From positions 5,054,501-5,118,500 of the forward strand of contig NZ_VIWV01000001.1 in NCBI RefSeq assembly GCF_007829875.1: DNA of 64,000 nt, read 5' to 3'. The stretch comes from Streptomyces capillispiralis. Lineage in GTDB: Bacteria > Actinomycetota > Actinomycetes > Streptomycetales > Streptomycetaceae. The translations under genes and the position numbers were made by a program. The notes below the pieces were generated by a model, which was not told the DNA's origin, did no database searches, and was given only the letters and a program-made list of their open reading frames with translations. Shown here one piece after another: positions 45,645-54,785 of the stretch (within the stretch, counting starts at the first letter, position 1; each line of letters opens with the position of its first letter).

Positions 45645-46795
45645 GACGGGGGTGCTCCCTGGGATGCGGGGGACGGCGACGAGCCGGTGACGGCTGCCGC
45701 GTACACGTCCATGAGGCGGGCGGTGCTGCGGGTGATGCTGTAGTGGCGGGCGGCCTCGCCGGGCATGCGCGGGCGCGGGCCGGCCGCGCGGACCTCGGCG
45801 ATCGCGCGCGCGTACGCCTCGGGGCCGCCGCGCACCCGGCGGGCGCCGGCCCCGGCGTCCGCCGGCAGGTCCTCGATCGCCGGGCAGGAGGCGTAGAGCA
45901 CGGGCAGTCCCGCCGCCAGCGCCTCCACGGCCGCCAGGCCGAACGCCTCCTCGGCGGACGGGGAGGCGAACAGGTCCATCGCCGAGGTGAGCGCCGGCAG
46001 ATCGGGGCCGGGCGAGCCGTCGGGGACGCAGGGGCGTTCGCCGGTGAACAGGACCCGCCCGGCCACCCCGGCCTCCTGGGCCGTGCGGCGCAGCAGGTGC
46101 TCCTCGGGGCCGCCGCCCACCAGCAGCAGCCAGTGGTCGCGCGGCAGCAGGGCGAGGGCGCGGACCAGGACGTCGAACCGCTTGCCCGGGGTGAGCCGGC
46201 CGACCCCGCCCACGACGAACGCCCCCTCGGGCAGCCCCAGGCGCCGCCGGGTGCGTTCCCGCCGTCGCGGGTCGAAGCGGAAACGGTCCAGGTCGATGCC
46301 GTTGGGCACGACCTCGATGCGCGGCGCGGGCACCCCCCAGCGCTTCAGCCGGTCCGCCACCGTCGGGGAGACGGCGACCGTCGCCGAGCCGAGCCGCTCG
46401 CTCGCCAGGTACAGCGCGCGCACCCCCGCCGTCAGCCTGCGCCCCTCCATCTGCGAGTCGCCCAGGGAGTGTTCGGTGGCGACGACCGCGCGGACCCCGG
46501 CGACCCGGGCGGCGAGCCGGCCGTAGACACAGGCCCGGTACAGGTGCGTGTGGACCAGGTCGTAGCCGCCGGCCCGGATCACCCGGACCAGGCGGGGCAG
46601 GACGCCCAGGTCGCGGTTGCCGCCCATGTCCAGGTGCACCACCCGCACGCCGTCGGCGCCGAGGCCGGCGGCGACCGCGCCGGGATTGGTGAGCGTCACC
46701 ACGTCGCAGTCGACGGGCAGATGACGCAGCAGCAGCCGCAACTGCTGCTCCGCCCCGCCGACGCCCAGACCGGTGATGATGTGCAGTGCCCTCAT
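45641..46795 (-). CDS. Glycosyltransferase family 4
   Basis: This 384-aa GT-B enzyme has an N-terminal acceptor domain starting MRALHIITGLGVGGAEQQLR and the LVHTHLYRACVYGRLAAR stretch. The C-terminal nucleotide-sugar domain has VVPNGIDLDRFRFDPRRRER, GVGRLTPGKRFDVLVRAL and the EX7E-type end FASPSAEEAFGLAAVEALA. It lies between the deacetylase (1 bp away) and the Wzz-like gene. It adds a sugar to the lipid-linked repeat unit; donor unknown. Confidence 0.92.
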   Translation of the reverse strand: MRALHIITGLGVGGAEQQLRLLLRHLPVDCDVVTLTNPGAVAAGLGADGVRVVHLDMGGNRDLGVLPRLVRVIRAGGYDLVHTHLYRACVYGRLAARVAGVRAVVATEHSLGDSQMEGRRLTAGVRALYLASERLGSATVAVSPTVADRLKRWGVPAPRIEVVPNGIDLDRFRFDPRRRERTRRRLGLPEGAFVVGGVGRLTPGKRFDVLVRALALLPRDHWLLLVGGGPEEHLLRRTAQEAGVAGRVLFTGERPCVPDGSPGPDLPALTSAMDLFASPSAEEAFGLAAVEALAAGLPVLYASCPAIEDLPADAGAGARRVRGGPEAYARAIAEVRAAGPRPRMPGEAARHYSITRSTARLMDVYAAAVTGSSPSPASQGAPPS

Positions 46796-46796
46796 C

Positions 46797-47561
46797 TCAC
46801 ACCCCCGCCACCGGGCGCCGGCGCAGCCGGTGCAGCCGGAGCTTGAGGTGCAGGCGCCACGCCGTGTCGTTCTGGCCGACGTGCGCCCGCGGCAGGGCGT
46901 GCGGGCCGGTCAGCGGGCCCGGGTCGATGGCGCAGGCGTAGCCGTAGCCCGCCTTCCGCACGGCCTCGACGGCCCGCGCGTCGACCGTGCCGTACGGGTA
47001 GCAGAAGCCGTCGGCCGGTACGCCCGTCAGCTCGGCGAGCCGGGCGCGGCTCTCGGCGACCTCGGCGGTGAGGGTGGCGTCGTCGGCGCGGGTGAGGTCG
47101 ACGTGGGTCAGTCCGTGCGAGCCGATCTCCACGCCCTCGGCGGCGGCCCGCCGGATGCCCTCGGCGGTCAGCAGCGGCTTGCGCGGGCCGAGCGGGTCCC
47201 AGGCGTTGTCGCCGCCGAGCCGTCCCGGCAGGACGAACAGGGTGGCGCCGCAGCCGAAGCGGCGCAGCACCGGCAGGGCGCCGGTGAGGAAGTCGGTGTA
47301 CCCGTCGTCGAAGGTGAGGCCGACCAGGCCCCGCCCCTCGCCCCGGGCGCGGGCGGCGAGCAGCTCGGCCACGGACACGCCGCGCAGCCCGCGCCGGCGC
47401 AGCCACGCCAGCTGCCGTCCGAGCCGTTCGGGCGTGACCGTGATGCGGTACGGGTCGTCCGAGCAGTCGCCCACCGAGTGGTACATCGCCACCCATGGGA
47501 CGGGCCCCGGACGGGGGGCCGGGAGTCTGCCGGTGCCGACGGGTTCAACGGGTGCGGCCAT
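46797..47561 (-). CDS. Polysaccharide deacetylase
   Basis: This is a 254-aa NodB-homology deacetylase (carbohydrate esterase 4). The general base Asp and metal site are in LVGLTFDDGYTDFLTGALPV, metal-binding His pair in IGSHGLTHVDL, with FCYPYGTVDARAVEAV later. No clear signal peptide is seen, so it may act on cytoplasmic lipid-linked sugars, or the signal may be non-classical. It overlaps the flippase gene by 17 bp. Likely removes N-acetyl groups from the exopolysaccharide. Confidence 0.92.
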   Translation of the reverse strand: MAAPVEPVGTGRLPAPRPGPVPWVAMYHSVGDCSDDPYRITVTPERLGRQLAWLRRRGLRGVSVAELLAARARGEGRGLVGLTFDDGYTDFLTGALPVLRRFGCGATLFVLPGRLGGDNAWDPLGPRKPLLTAEGIRRAAAEGVEIGSHGLTHVDLTRADDATLTAEVAESRARLAELTGVPADGFCYPYGTVDARAVEAVRKAGYGYACAIDPGPLTGPHALPRAHVGQNDTAWRLHLKLRLHRLRRRPVAGV

Positions 47562-49293
47562 GGGTGAACCTTCGTGTGACGGTGCGCAGGGAGCGCCGCG
47601 CGGACGCGGCTCCCCCGGCGGCGAGGACGGACAGGGCGAGGGGGACGAAGACGGCGGTCACGGTCAGGCAGCCGGCCGCGAGACCCGCCACCGGGGAGGC
47701 GAACCGGCTCGCGGCGAACGCTCCGGCGGCGATGGCGAGGGCCGAGGCGAGCACGGGCCGGCCGAGCTCGGCCAGCACCTCGCGCACGCCGACCGACACG
47801 CCGGGGGAGCCGCCGGGGGAGCCGTCCCGGCGGGTGGCGCGCAGGCCGGTCAGCAGCAGGGCGGCCGTGACGGTGATGCCGAAGGCGTTGGCGGCGGCGA
47901 TCCCCGCGACCCCCCAGTGGCCCACGGTCACCGCGCCGATCAGGGACGTCGCGGCGATGCCCGCCGCCATCACCCCGACCGGGTACCAGCTGGGGCGGCC
48001 CGCCGAGAAGTAGCAGCGGACCAGGGCGCCCACCAGGGTCTGGCCCAGCAGCCCGAGGGCGTACACGCGCATCACGTCGGCCGTCGCGGCGGTGTCGGCG
48101 GCGGTGAACGCGCCCCGCTGGAAGAGCAGTCCGATCATCTGCGGGGCGCAGGCGATCACCGCGCACATGCCCAGCAGCACCACGCAGGAGGCCAGCACCA
48201 GGTCCCGCTCCACCCGGGAGCGGGCCCGCCCGGTGTCGCCGTCGGCGAGCGCCCGCGCCACCACCGGGAAGGTGACGGTGCACACCATCAGCGACAGCGT
48301 CATCGGGATCTGCGCGACCTTCTGGGCGTAGTTCAGGTGCGAGATGGCGCCGGCGGGCAGGGAGGAGGCCAGGAAGCGTTCGACGAGGACCTGCGACTGG
48401 CGGCACAGCGCGAACAGCAGCACCGCGGCGATCAGGGCGAGCCGCACCGGCCGCCCCTCGGCGTCGGCACCGGCCCCGGCGGGCGCCGGTGCGCGCGAGG
48501 CCAGCTGCCGCCACAGCGACGGCAGCTGCACCGCCACCATCAGGCAGCCGCCCACCGCCACGCCCACCGCGGCCGAGCGCACCCCCCACTCCCCGCCCAG
48601 CAGGAACATCGCCGCGACGATGCCCGTGTTGTAGGCGACGTAGATGGCGGCCGGCGCGAAGAAGCGGCGGTGCGCCCGCAGGAAGGCGCTGCAGTACCCG
48701 GCGAGCCCGAAGGCCAGCAGACTGATCGCGGTGAGCCGGGTGCAGTCGACGGCGAGGCGGGGGTCGGACAGGCCCGGCGCCAGCACCCGGACCACGTAGG
48801 GGGCCCCGGCCGCCACCAGCGCGGCCACCGCGGCGAAGGCCAGGCACAGCCGGGGCAGGGTGGCCCTGACCAGGTCGCGCACCGGGTCCCCGGGCACGCC
48901 CCGCGCGCGGCGGGCCAGCGCCATGCTGAACGCGGGGATGAGCGCGATGGCCAGCCCGTCCTCGATCAGCAGCGTGGCGGCGATCTCGGGCACGGTCCAC
49001 GCGACGAGGAAGGCGTCCGTGTCGCTCCCGGCCCCGAACAGCCGGGCCAGCGACTGGTCGCGCACCAGCCCGAGCAGCGACCCGGCGATGGACAGCGAGG
49101 CCGTGACCAGCGCGGCCCGGGCGAGGAACCGGCGGGACGACGACCCCGGATCACCGCCGCCGGCCCGCTTCGCCCGCCCGCCCGCCGCCACCTCGGTCCT
49201 CAGCCCACCGGCCTCGGGCGCGTCGGCCCCGGATCGAACGGCCCCGGACCCCGGAGTCATGGACCCGGGGGGCTGTGAAGGCACCACCGTCAT
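47545..49293 (-). CDS. MurJ/Wzx-type lipid-linked oligosaccharide flippase
   Basis: This 582-aa member of the MOP/MATE-like superfamily has about 14 helices. Landmarks are SLLGLVRDQSLARLFGAGSD, AFLVAWTVPEIAATLLIEDG, FFAPAAIYVAYNTGIVAAMF and LLFQRGAFTAADTAATADVM, all MurJ-like. Its place between a Wzy-like polymerase (ATGA overlap) and a deacetylase makes it the exopolysaccharide unit flippase rather than the essential peptidoglycan MurJ. The start is ATG 49293; a much longer same-frame reading to the right crosses other genes and is rejected. Confidence 0.9.
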   Translation of the reverse strand: MTVVPSQPPGSMTPGSGAVRSGADAPEAGGLRTEVAAGGRAKRAGGGDPGSSSRRFLARAALVTASLSIAGSLLGLVRDQSLARLFGAGSDTDAFLVAWTVPEIAATLLIEDGLAIALIPAFSMALARRARGVPGDPVRDLVRATLPRLCLAFAAVAALVAAGAPYVVRVLAPGLSDPRLAVDCTRLTAISLLAFGLAGYCSAFLRAHRRFFAPAAIYVAYNTGIVAAMFLLGGEWGVRSAAVGVAVGGCLMVAVQLPSLWRQLASRAPAPAGAGADAEGRPVRLALIAAVLLFALCRQSQVLVERFLASSLPAGAISHLNYAQKVAQIPMTLSLMVCTVTFPVVARALADGDTGRARSRVERDLVLASCVVLLGMCAVIACAPQMIGLLFQRGAFTAADTAATADVMRVYALGLLGQTLVGALVRCYFSAGRPSWYPVGVMAAGIAATSLIGAVTVGHWGVAGIAAANAFGITVTAALLLTGLRATRRDGSPGGSPGVSVGVREVLAELGRPVLASALAIAAGAFAASRFASPVAGLAAGCLTVTAVFVPLALSVLAAGGAASARRSLRTVTRRFTHGRTR

Positions 49294-50642
49294 CGCGTCA
49301 CGTCCTCCGCCACCCGCGCGGGCACGCCGTCCCGTCCCGCGACGTCCCCGGCCGGCTCGTCGCGGAACAGCGCCCACCACGCCACCAGGCCCAGGGCCAG
49401 GCCGGTCAGTACGGTCGAGGGGCCGCCGATGTCGCCGTACACGAAGTCGGTCAGCTGCCACAGCAGCAGTCCGCAGGCGACGAGCCCGCAGTCGAGGCCC
49501 GGCCCGCGCCGGCGCACCCGCAGCAGCCCCCGCACCGCGCACACCAGCAGCGCCAGCCAGCTCCCGCCGAGCGTGAGCAGCCCGACCAGGCCCTGTTCGC
49601 TGAGCACCAGCAGGTACATGCTGTGCGGCGACAGCAGCGCCTGCCGGTGGTACGTCTCGCCCGCGCCCTCGATGTCGCTGCCCGACGACAGCGCCAGGGT
49701 CGCGTAGCCGTCGCGGTACTCGGGGAAGCCCTTCAGTCCCACACCGGTCAGCGGGTGTGCGCGCCACATGCCGGTGGCCGCCGCCCACAGGGTGTACCGG
49801 TCGACGACGGACTGGTCGGGGGCGTCGGCGACCGCCGCGATGCTGTCGACGCGCTCCTGCAGCATCGCCGTACCGACCCCGAACCCGCCCACCAGGACCA
49901 CCGTCGCGGCGGCCACCGCCGCGACCGCCTTCAGCGCACGCCGCAGCCCGGTCAGCGCCAGCTGCGCGGTGCACGTCAGGGCCGTCGCGATCCAGGCGCC
50001 CCGGCTGAAGGAGAGCGCCAGCGGCAGCACCAGGACCACGGCGCACCCGGCGGCGACCGCCCGCTGCCGCACCGGCCCCCGGCCCAGCGCGATCCCGGCC
50101 GCGCACACCACGCCCAGCGACACCGCCGTCGCCATGCCCATCACGTCCTGCGCCCCGAAGGTGCCGACCGCACGGACGGTCTCGCCCTGGTAGGAGGCGC
50201 CGGTCCCGGTCAGGTACTGGTGCACGCCGACCGCCCCCTGCCACAGCGCGAGTCCGACGAACGACCAGGCCAGCACCCGGAAGTCGGCCCGGTGGCGCAG
50301 CAGTACCAGCACCGCCGCCGGAACGAGCACGAAGACCTGCAGATAGCGGCAGAGACCGCCGAACCCCGCCGCCGGCGAGGCCGCGCCCATGGCGGCGAGC
50401 GCGATCCCCACGACCGGCAGCCCCAGCACCACGGCGGCGACCGGGGACAGCGGCCGCCGCCGTTCGCGCAGCAGACGGAGCACGCAGTACCCCACCACCA
50501 GCGCGGACACCACGTCGGCCGGACCCGCGCCGTCCCCCGTCGGCGGCAGCGCCAGCAGCACGGGCACCGCCACGAGCGGCAGGGCCGGCACCAGTGCGGC
50601 GGCCCGGCGCGGCAGCGGCGGGAGGGCGAGGGCGTGGCTCAC
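49290..50642 (-). CDS. O-antigen-polymerase-like (Wzy/WaaL) membrane protein
   Basis: This 450-aa polytopic protein has 10-12 helices and one large external loop (about residues 235-330) with the Wzy/WaaL-like segment YTLWAAATGMWRAHPLTGVG and the TYHRQALLSPHSMYLLVLSE stretch. It should join exported repeat units into polymer. Its stop overlaps the flippase start as ATGA, and the priming-transferase stop lies 6 bp upstream of its start, so dosage is tightly linked. Confidence 0.85.
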   Translation of the reverse strand: MSHALALPPLPRRAAALVPALPLVAVPVLLALPPTGDGAGPADVVSALVVGYCVLRLLRERRRPLSPVAAVVLGLPVVGIALAAMGAASPAAGFGGLCRYLQVFVLVPAAVLVLLRHRADFRVLAWSFVGLALWQGAVGVHQYLTGTGASYQGETVRAVGTFGAQDVMGMATAVSLGVVCAAGIALGRGPVRQRAVAAGCAVVLVLPLALSFSRGAWIATALTCTAQLALTGLRRALKAVAAVAAATVVLVGGFGVGTAMLQERVDSIAAVADAPDQSVVDRYTLWAAATGMWRAHPLTGVGLKGFPEYRDGYATLALSSGSDIEGAGETYHRQALLSPHSMYLLVLSEQGLVGLLTLGGSWLALLVCAVRGLLRVRRRGPGLDCGLVACGLLLWQLTDFVYGDIGGPSTVLTGLALGLVAWWALFRDEPAGDVAGRDGVPARVAEDVTR

Positions 50643-50648
50643 GTGGCG

Positions 50649-52070
50649 TCAGCTCCCCGTCGGGCGGACCAGCGTGGCCGCGGTGCGCAGCAGGATGCAG
50701 ACGTCCCGCCACAGCGACCAGTCGTCGATGTAGGCGTTGTCGAACCGGCAGCGGTCCTCGATGGAGGTGTCCCCGCGCAGCCCGTGGACCTGCGCGAGAC
50801 CGGTGATGCCGGTGCGCATCCGGTGCCGGGTCGCGTAACCGGGGTACGTCTGGCTGAACTGCGCGACGAAGTAGGGCCGTTCGGGACGCGGCCCGACCAG
50901 GCTCATGTCGCCGCGGAGCACGTTCCACAGCTGGAGCAGCTCGTCGAGCGAGGTGCGCCGCAGCATGCGGCAGAACCGGCGCATCTCGTGCTCGTTGGCC
51001 ACGCTCCACCGGGTCGCCGACTCGTGCTCGTCGACCGGGCGGTGGGTGCGGAACTTCAGCAGCGTGAACGGTTTGCCGTCCCGGCCGATGCGCTCCTGGC
51101 GGAACACCACGCCCGGCCCGTCGGTGACCCGCAGCGTCACCGCGCACACCAGCAGCAGCGGACTGACCAGCAGCAACAGCGTCCCCGACACCAGGATGTC
51201 GAGCAGCCGCTTGCCGATCCCGCCCCCGCGCACGGGGGCGAGGTCCAGCCGCCGGCAGGAGAACCCGGCCAGCCGTTCGCGCGCCGGGTACGGCGCGGAG
51301 TCGGCGTCGACCTCCCAGACCACGCAGCCCGACCCGGCCAGCGCCCGCAGCAGCGGCCCGTGTTCGGCGCGCGCCGAGGGGCCGACGGCGAGCACCGCCC
51401 GCACCCCGTTCTGGATGACCGCCCGGTCGACCTCCTCGTCCGTGCGCAGCACGGGCAGGGCGTCGCCGCCGTCCGGTCCCTCGGCGACGATCCCCACCGG
51501 CCGCACCCCGCACCGGGGGTGGCGCAGCACGGCGGCGGCCACCCGCTGCGCGCCCGCCACCGGGCCGACGACGAGCGCGGCGAGCGGGTGGCGCAGCAGC
51601 GCTGCGCGCCGCCGGCCGTGCACGGCGGCGCGCAGCGCACAGCCCGCCGCGGCCTGCACGGCCGTCCCGGTCAGCACGGTGGAGGCGGACAGCGCCTGCT
51701 CCGGCCGGTACGCCGCCCACAGGGCCGCGGTCGCCAGCCAGGCCACCGCGACCCGCCCGCTCACGGCGGGCAGTTCCTCCAGCAGCCCCGGCACCGGCCC
51801 CCGGACCTCCCGCGGGCGCAGCAGCAGCGACGCCCCGATCAGCAGGGCGACCAGCAGGGGGTCGAGCCGGGCGCCGGTGAGCACCGGGACGGCCGGCGCG
51901 ACGGCGGCGGCGTCCGCGACGAGCAGTGGCAGGGGAGAGGCCGGCCGGGAGGGGGCGGGGGGCAGCCGGGGGCCGGTGCGGCCGCCCCGGGGCGGCACGA
52001 CGGACACGGGCGGGAATCCGTGGTCCCGTGGCGGTACGCCGGGGGACGGCACGGTACGTTCGGCGGTCAC
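50649..52070 (-). CDS. Priming polyprenyl glycosylphosphotransferase
   Basis: This 473-aa protein of the WbaP/WcaJ type transfers the first sugar-phosphate to undecaprenyl phosphate. The N-terminal half has helices and a CoA-binding-like Rossmann segment (LVVGPVAGAQRVAAAVLRHP). The catalytic C-terminus has GIGKRLLDILVSGTLLLLVS, VVFRQERIGRDGKPFTLLKF and LRRTSLDELLQLWNVLRGDM with SLVGPRPERPYF, as in the family. GTG 52070 overlaps the upstream glycosyltransferase as GTGA. Confidence 0.94.
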   Translation of the reverse strand: MTAERTVPSPGVPPRDHGFPPVSVVPPRGGRTGPRLPPAPSRPASPLPLLVADAAAVAPAVPVLTGARLDPLLVALLIGASLLLRPREVRGPVPGLLEELPAVSGRVAVAWLATAALWAAYRPEQALSASTVLTGTAVQAAAGCALRAAVHGRRRAALLRHPLAALVVGPVAGAQRVAAAVLRHPRCGVRPVGIVAEGPDGGDALPVLRTDEEVDRAVIQNGVRAVLAVGPSARAEHGPLLRALAGSGCVVWEVDADSAPYPARERLAGFSCRRLDLAPVRGGGIGKRLLDILVSGTLLLLVSPLLLVCAVTLRVTDGPGVVFRQERIGRDGKPFTLLKFRTHRPVDEHESATRWSVANEHEMRRFCRMLRRTSLDELLQLWNVLRGDMSLVGPRPERPYFVAQFSQTYPGYATRHRMRTGITGLAQVHGLRGDTSIEDRCRFDNAYIDDWSLWRDVCILLRTAATLVRPTGS

Positions 52071-53311
52071 GAGTGGATGGACTCCCTGTGCTCGGAGGGC
52101 TCGGCGCGCTGGGTCGCCCGGTCGGCCCCGGCGCCCCCGACCGTCCGGTGCGGGCGCGCTTCCGTCGTGTCGGGCCAGGTGCCGAGCAGATCGCGGTAGA
52201 CGTCGGTGACCGCCCGGGCGGTGTGCCGTACGTCGTGGAGGGACAGCACATGCCGGCGGCCGCGGTCGCCGAGGGACGCGCGCAGCGTCGGGTCGAGCAG
52301 CAGCGCGCCGACCGCCGCGGCCAGGGCCCCCGGGTCCTCCGGCGGCACCAGGCACCGGTCGGTGAAGGCGGGCGGCAGGCTCTCGCGGGCGCCGTCGACG
52401 TCCGTGACGACCACGGGCCGGCCGCACGCCATCGCCTCCAGCGGGGCCAGCGCCATGCCCTCCCAGCGGGACGGCAGGACGACGAGGTCGGCGGCCTGGT
52501 ACCAGTGGGAGGCGTCCGAGACGGCCCCCGCGAACAGCACGGACGCGGGGGCGGCGGCACGCAGCCGGTCCCGTTCCGGCCCATCGCCGACCAGCACGAG
52601 GCGGGCGTCGGGCACCCGGCGGACCACGGTGTCCCAGGCCCGCAGCAGGACGTCCTGCCCCTTCTGCCGGCACAGTCGGCCCACGCAGACGGCGAGCGGA
52701 GCCTGCGCCCGCAGACCGGCCAGCGGTGCGAGCGCGGCCCGTACGGCGTCGGCGGGGGCCGGACGGAAGCGCTCGGGGTCGATGCCGTTGGGGATGACGG
52801 TCCACCGGCCGGTGATCCCGGCGTGCGCGCCGGTGGCGCGCTCCGCCTCGCTCACGCACACCACGCGCGCGGCCCAGCGCGCCGCCCACCGCTCCCAGCG
52901 CAGCGCGAGGGCCGCGGTGCCGCCGCCCACCGCCTCGAACGACCAGGCGTGCGGCTGGAACACGGTGGGGATGCGTCCGCGCACCGCGAGGCGCCCGGCG
53001 AGCCCGGCCTTCGCGCTGTGCGCGTGCACCAGATCGGGACGCACCTCGTCGATCAGCCGGGCCAGCTGCCGCACCTCCCGCGCCAGCGCGGCGCCCGGCG
53101 AGCGGGTCGCCCGCCAGTGCCGCACCTGTGCGCCGAGCGAGCGGAGCTGGGAGGTGAGCGCGCTGTCGGGGCAGGCGGCGGTGACGTCCAGGCCGTCCGC
53201 CAGCTGGGCCCCGACCAGGTCCGTCACGACCCGGGCGACCCCGCCGTCCACCGGCTGGGTGAGGTGCAGGACCCGCGGCCGGCGGCCGCGCGACGACAGG
53301 TCCGTGGGCAC
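52067..53311 (-). CDS. Glycosyltransferase family 4
   Basis: This 414-aa GT-B enzyme starts near RVLHLTQPVDGGVARVVTDL, with VHAHSAKAGLAGRLAVRGRI, donor-site VCVGRLCRQKGQDVLLRAWD and PSRWEGMALAPLEAMACGRP. GTG 53311 with AGGAG and GAGG upstream is preferred; a frame open to 53398 would overlap the DUF3344-like gene. First enzyme gene of the exopolysaccharide operon, coupled to the priming transferase. Confidence 0.92.
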   Translation of the reverse strand: MPTDLSSRGRRPRVLHLTQPVDGGVARVVTDLVGAQLADGLDVTAACPDSALTSQLRSLGAQVRHWRATRSPGAALAREVRQLARLIDEVRPDLVHAHSAKAGLAGRLAVRGRIPTVFQPHAWSFEAVGGGTAALALRWERWAARWAARVVCVSEAERATGAHAGITGRWTVIPNGIDPERFRPAPADAVRAALAPLAGLRAQAPLAVCVGRLCRQKGQDVLLRAWDTVVRRVPDARLVLVGDGPERDRLRAAAPASVLFAGAVSDASHWYQAADLVVLPSRWEGMALAPLEAMACGRPVVVTDVDGARESLPPAFTDRCLVPPEDPGALAAAVGALLLDPTLRASLGDRGRRHVLSLHDVRHTARAVTDVYRDLLGTWPDTTEARPHRTVGGAGADRATQRAEPSEHRESIHS

Positions 53312-53355
53312 GGTTTCCTCGCTCCTGGGAAGGCTGGGGACGGGAGGTGGGGCGG

Positions 53356-54444
53356 TCACTGCCGGGCGTCGACGGCGGCGAAGAGCACGCCCGCCCACGC
53401 CGCGTCCCGCTGGGACGAGAGCCGGAAGGCGGCCTGGTCACCGGCGTGCGGCAGGCCCCCGGCGAGGTCGAACACGTCGGAGTCGTAGCCGAGGGTGTTG
53501 GTGTACGCCGGAACCCGCGCCGGGGCGGTGTTCCCCGGGTCGGCGATGGTGGAGTTCAGGACGTCGTCGAAGGGGTTGGCCGGGTCGGTGAACGCGGTGG
53601 AGTGGGAGCCGCCGGCGGTCAGGACGAGCGAGTCGCCCGCGGTGCCGCGGTCGCCGTTGTACGCCACCAGACCCACCCGTCCCCCGGCGCCCGCGGCGAA
53701 CGGCACGTCGCGCAGCGGCATGGTGACGCCCTCGCGGGACGCCAGCGGGGCGAAGCCGTCCCAGAGCGCGAGGTGCCGCAGCGGCTCCGCCGCGTTCTCG
53801 TACGCCACCACCAGCGTCCAGCCGCCCCAGCCCCCGGCCGTCGACCGGCCCCCGGCCACGTTGACCTGGGCCACCGTGTACAGACCGGGCACGCTGTCGC
53901 GTACCAGCCGGGTCACGTCGGCCGAGGCCTGGAAGGCGTCCGCGCCGTCCGCCACGCGGTGTCCCACCAGCGTGTCCGCGAGCAGTTCCTTGTACTCCCC
54001 GCCCGGTTCGGCGATCAGCACCCGCCCGTTGTCCTCCGACGGCTTCTGCTCGCCCACCCGCAGGTTGCCGCCCCAGTACAGGCGCGCGTACGTCACCCGG
54101 GAGCCGGCGGGCAGACGGACCTCCGCGCGGGAGGAGTTGTAGGTGAGCGGGTCCCGGTCGACATCGATGTAGCCCATGTCGAAGTCGCCGTTCACCCCGG
54201 ACCCGGTGCGCGCGTCCCGGCACGCGGACTGGCCGGTGGTGCGGCAGGTGGCGGAGGAGTTGGCCGCGCGCACGATGCCGCCGTGCTGGACCGCCCGGTA
54301 CCGCTCGGCGAAGGGGAGGCTGTCGGCCTCCGGCGCGGGCGCGGCCGGCGCGGCGCCCGCGGTGGCGCAGGGGGCCCACATCGAGGCCAGGGCGAGGGCG
54401 CCCACCGTCGCATGGCGGAGTAGCTGACCCAGGGAATGACGCAT
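53356..54444 (-). CDS. Secreted DUF3344-like beta-rich surface protein
   Basis: This 362-aa exported protein has a signal peptide (ATVGALALASMWAPCATAGA) and a long beta-rich region: GDFDMGYIDVDRDPLTYNSS, VTYARLYWGGNLRVGEQKPS, YTVAQVNVAGGRSTAGGWGG and VFDLAGGLPHAGDQ. This matches my recollection of DUF3344 proteins of Streptomyces, possibly adhesin-like. No sortase signal or membrane anchor follows. It heads the exopolysaccharide operon, 45 bp before the first glycosyltransferase, so it could be a matrix-associated protein. Confidence 0.78.
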   Translation of the reverse strand: MRHSLGQLLRHATVGALALASMWAPCATAGAAPAAPAPEADSLPFAERYRAVQHGGIVRAANSSATCRTTGQSACRDARTGSGVNGDFDMGYIDVDRDPLTYNSSRAEVRLPAGSRVTYARLYWGGNLRVGEQKPSEDNGRVLIAEPGGEYKELLADTLVGHRVADGADAFQASADVTRLVRDSVPGLYTVAQVNVAGGRSTAGGWGGWTLVVAYENAAEPLRHLALWDGFAPLASREGVTMPLRDVPFAAGAGGRVGLVAYNGDRGTAGDSLVLTAGGSHSTAFTDPANPFDDVLNSTIADPGNTAPARVPAYTNTLGYDSDVFDLAGGLPHAGDQAAFRLSSQRDAAWAGVLFAAVDARQ

Positions 54445-54785
54445 GACCGTCGGAGCCTTTCGGAAGGGTGGCGGCGCCAGGCAGCGGGGACGGGTGCGTG
54501 CGTCCGCCGGTGGGGATGCATTCGGAGATTCGCAACTCTAGTCACCAAACGGACAAATTCACTGAAATTCAGTGAATGGTGCGAAGTGTGTTGAAATCGT
54601 GAAGCCATCCGGCCTCGTGCCGCCGGACGCGAACCGGGGCGCCACGGCCCCGAGGTGCCGCCCCATCAGGCACGACCGGGCAACGGGGTGAGCGGGCGTC
54701 CGCGAACGGCGCATGATCGGTTGCGGGAACCCGGGGGCGCTCCCACGGTGGGCTCAGGATCCGACGTTCACCGAAAGGAACACCC
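54445..54785. promoter_or_regulatory. Divergent promoter region with a 21-bp palindrome
   Basis: The 341-bp region separates the exopolysaccharide operon (minus) from a secreted-protein gene (plus). It contains the perfect inverted repeat ATTCACTGA-AAT-TCAGTGAAT (54557-54577) in an AT-rich stretch about 110 bp upstream of the operon, a strong candidate operator. No other gene is supported. Confidence 0.65.

Noticed and set aside
47545..52584. A 1679-codon minus-strand frame through several genes
   Set aside because: Only the 47545-49293 part encodes a real protein (the flippase); the rest is out-of-frame reading under the polymerase, priming transferase and glycosyltransferase genes.
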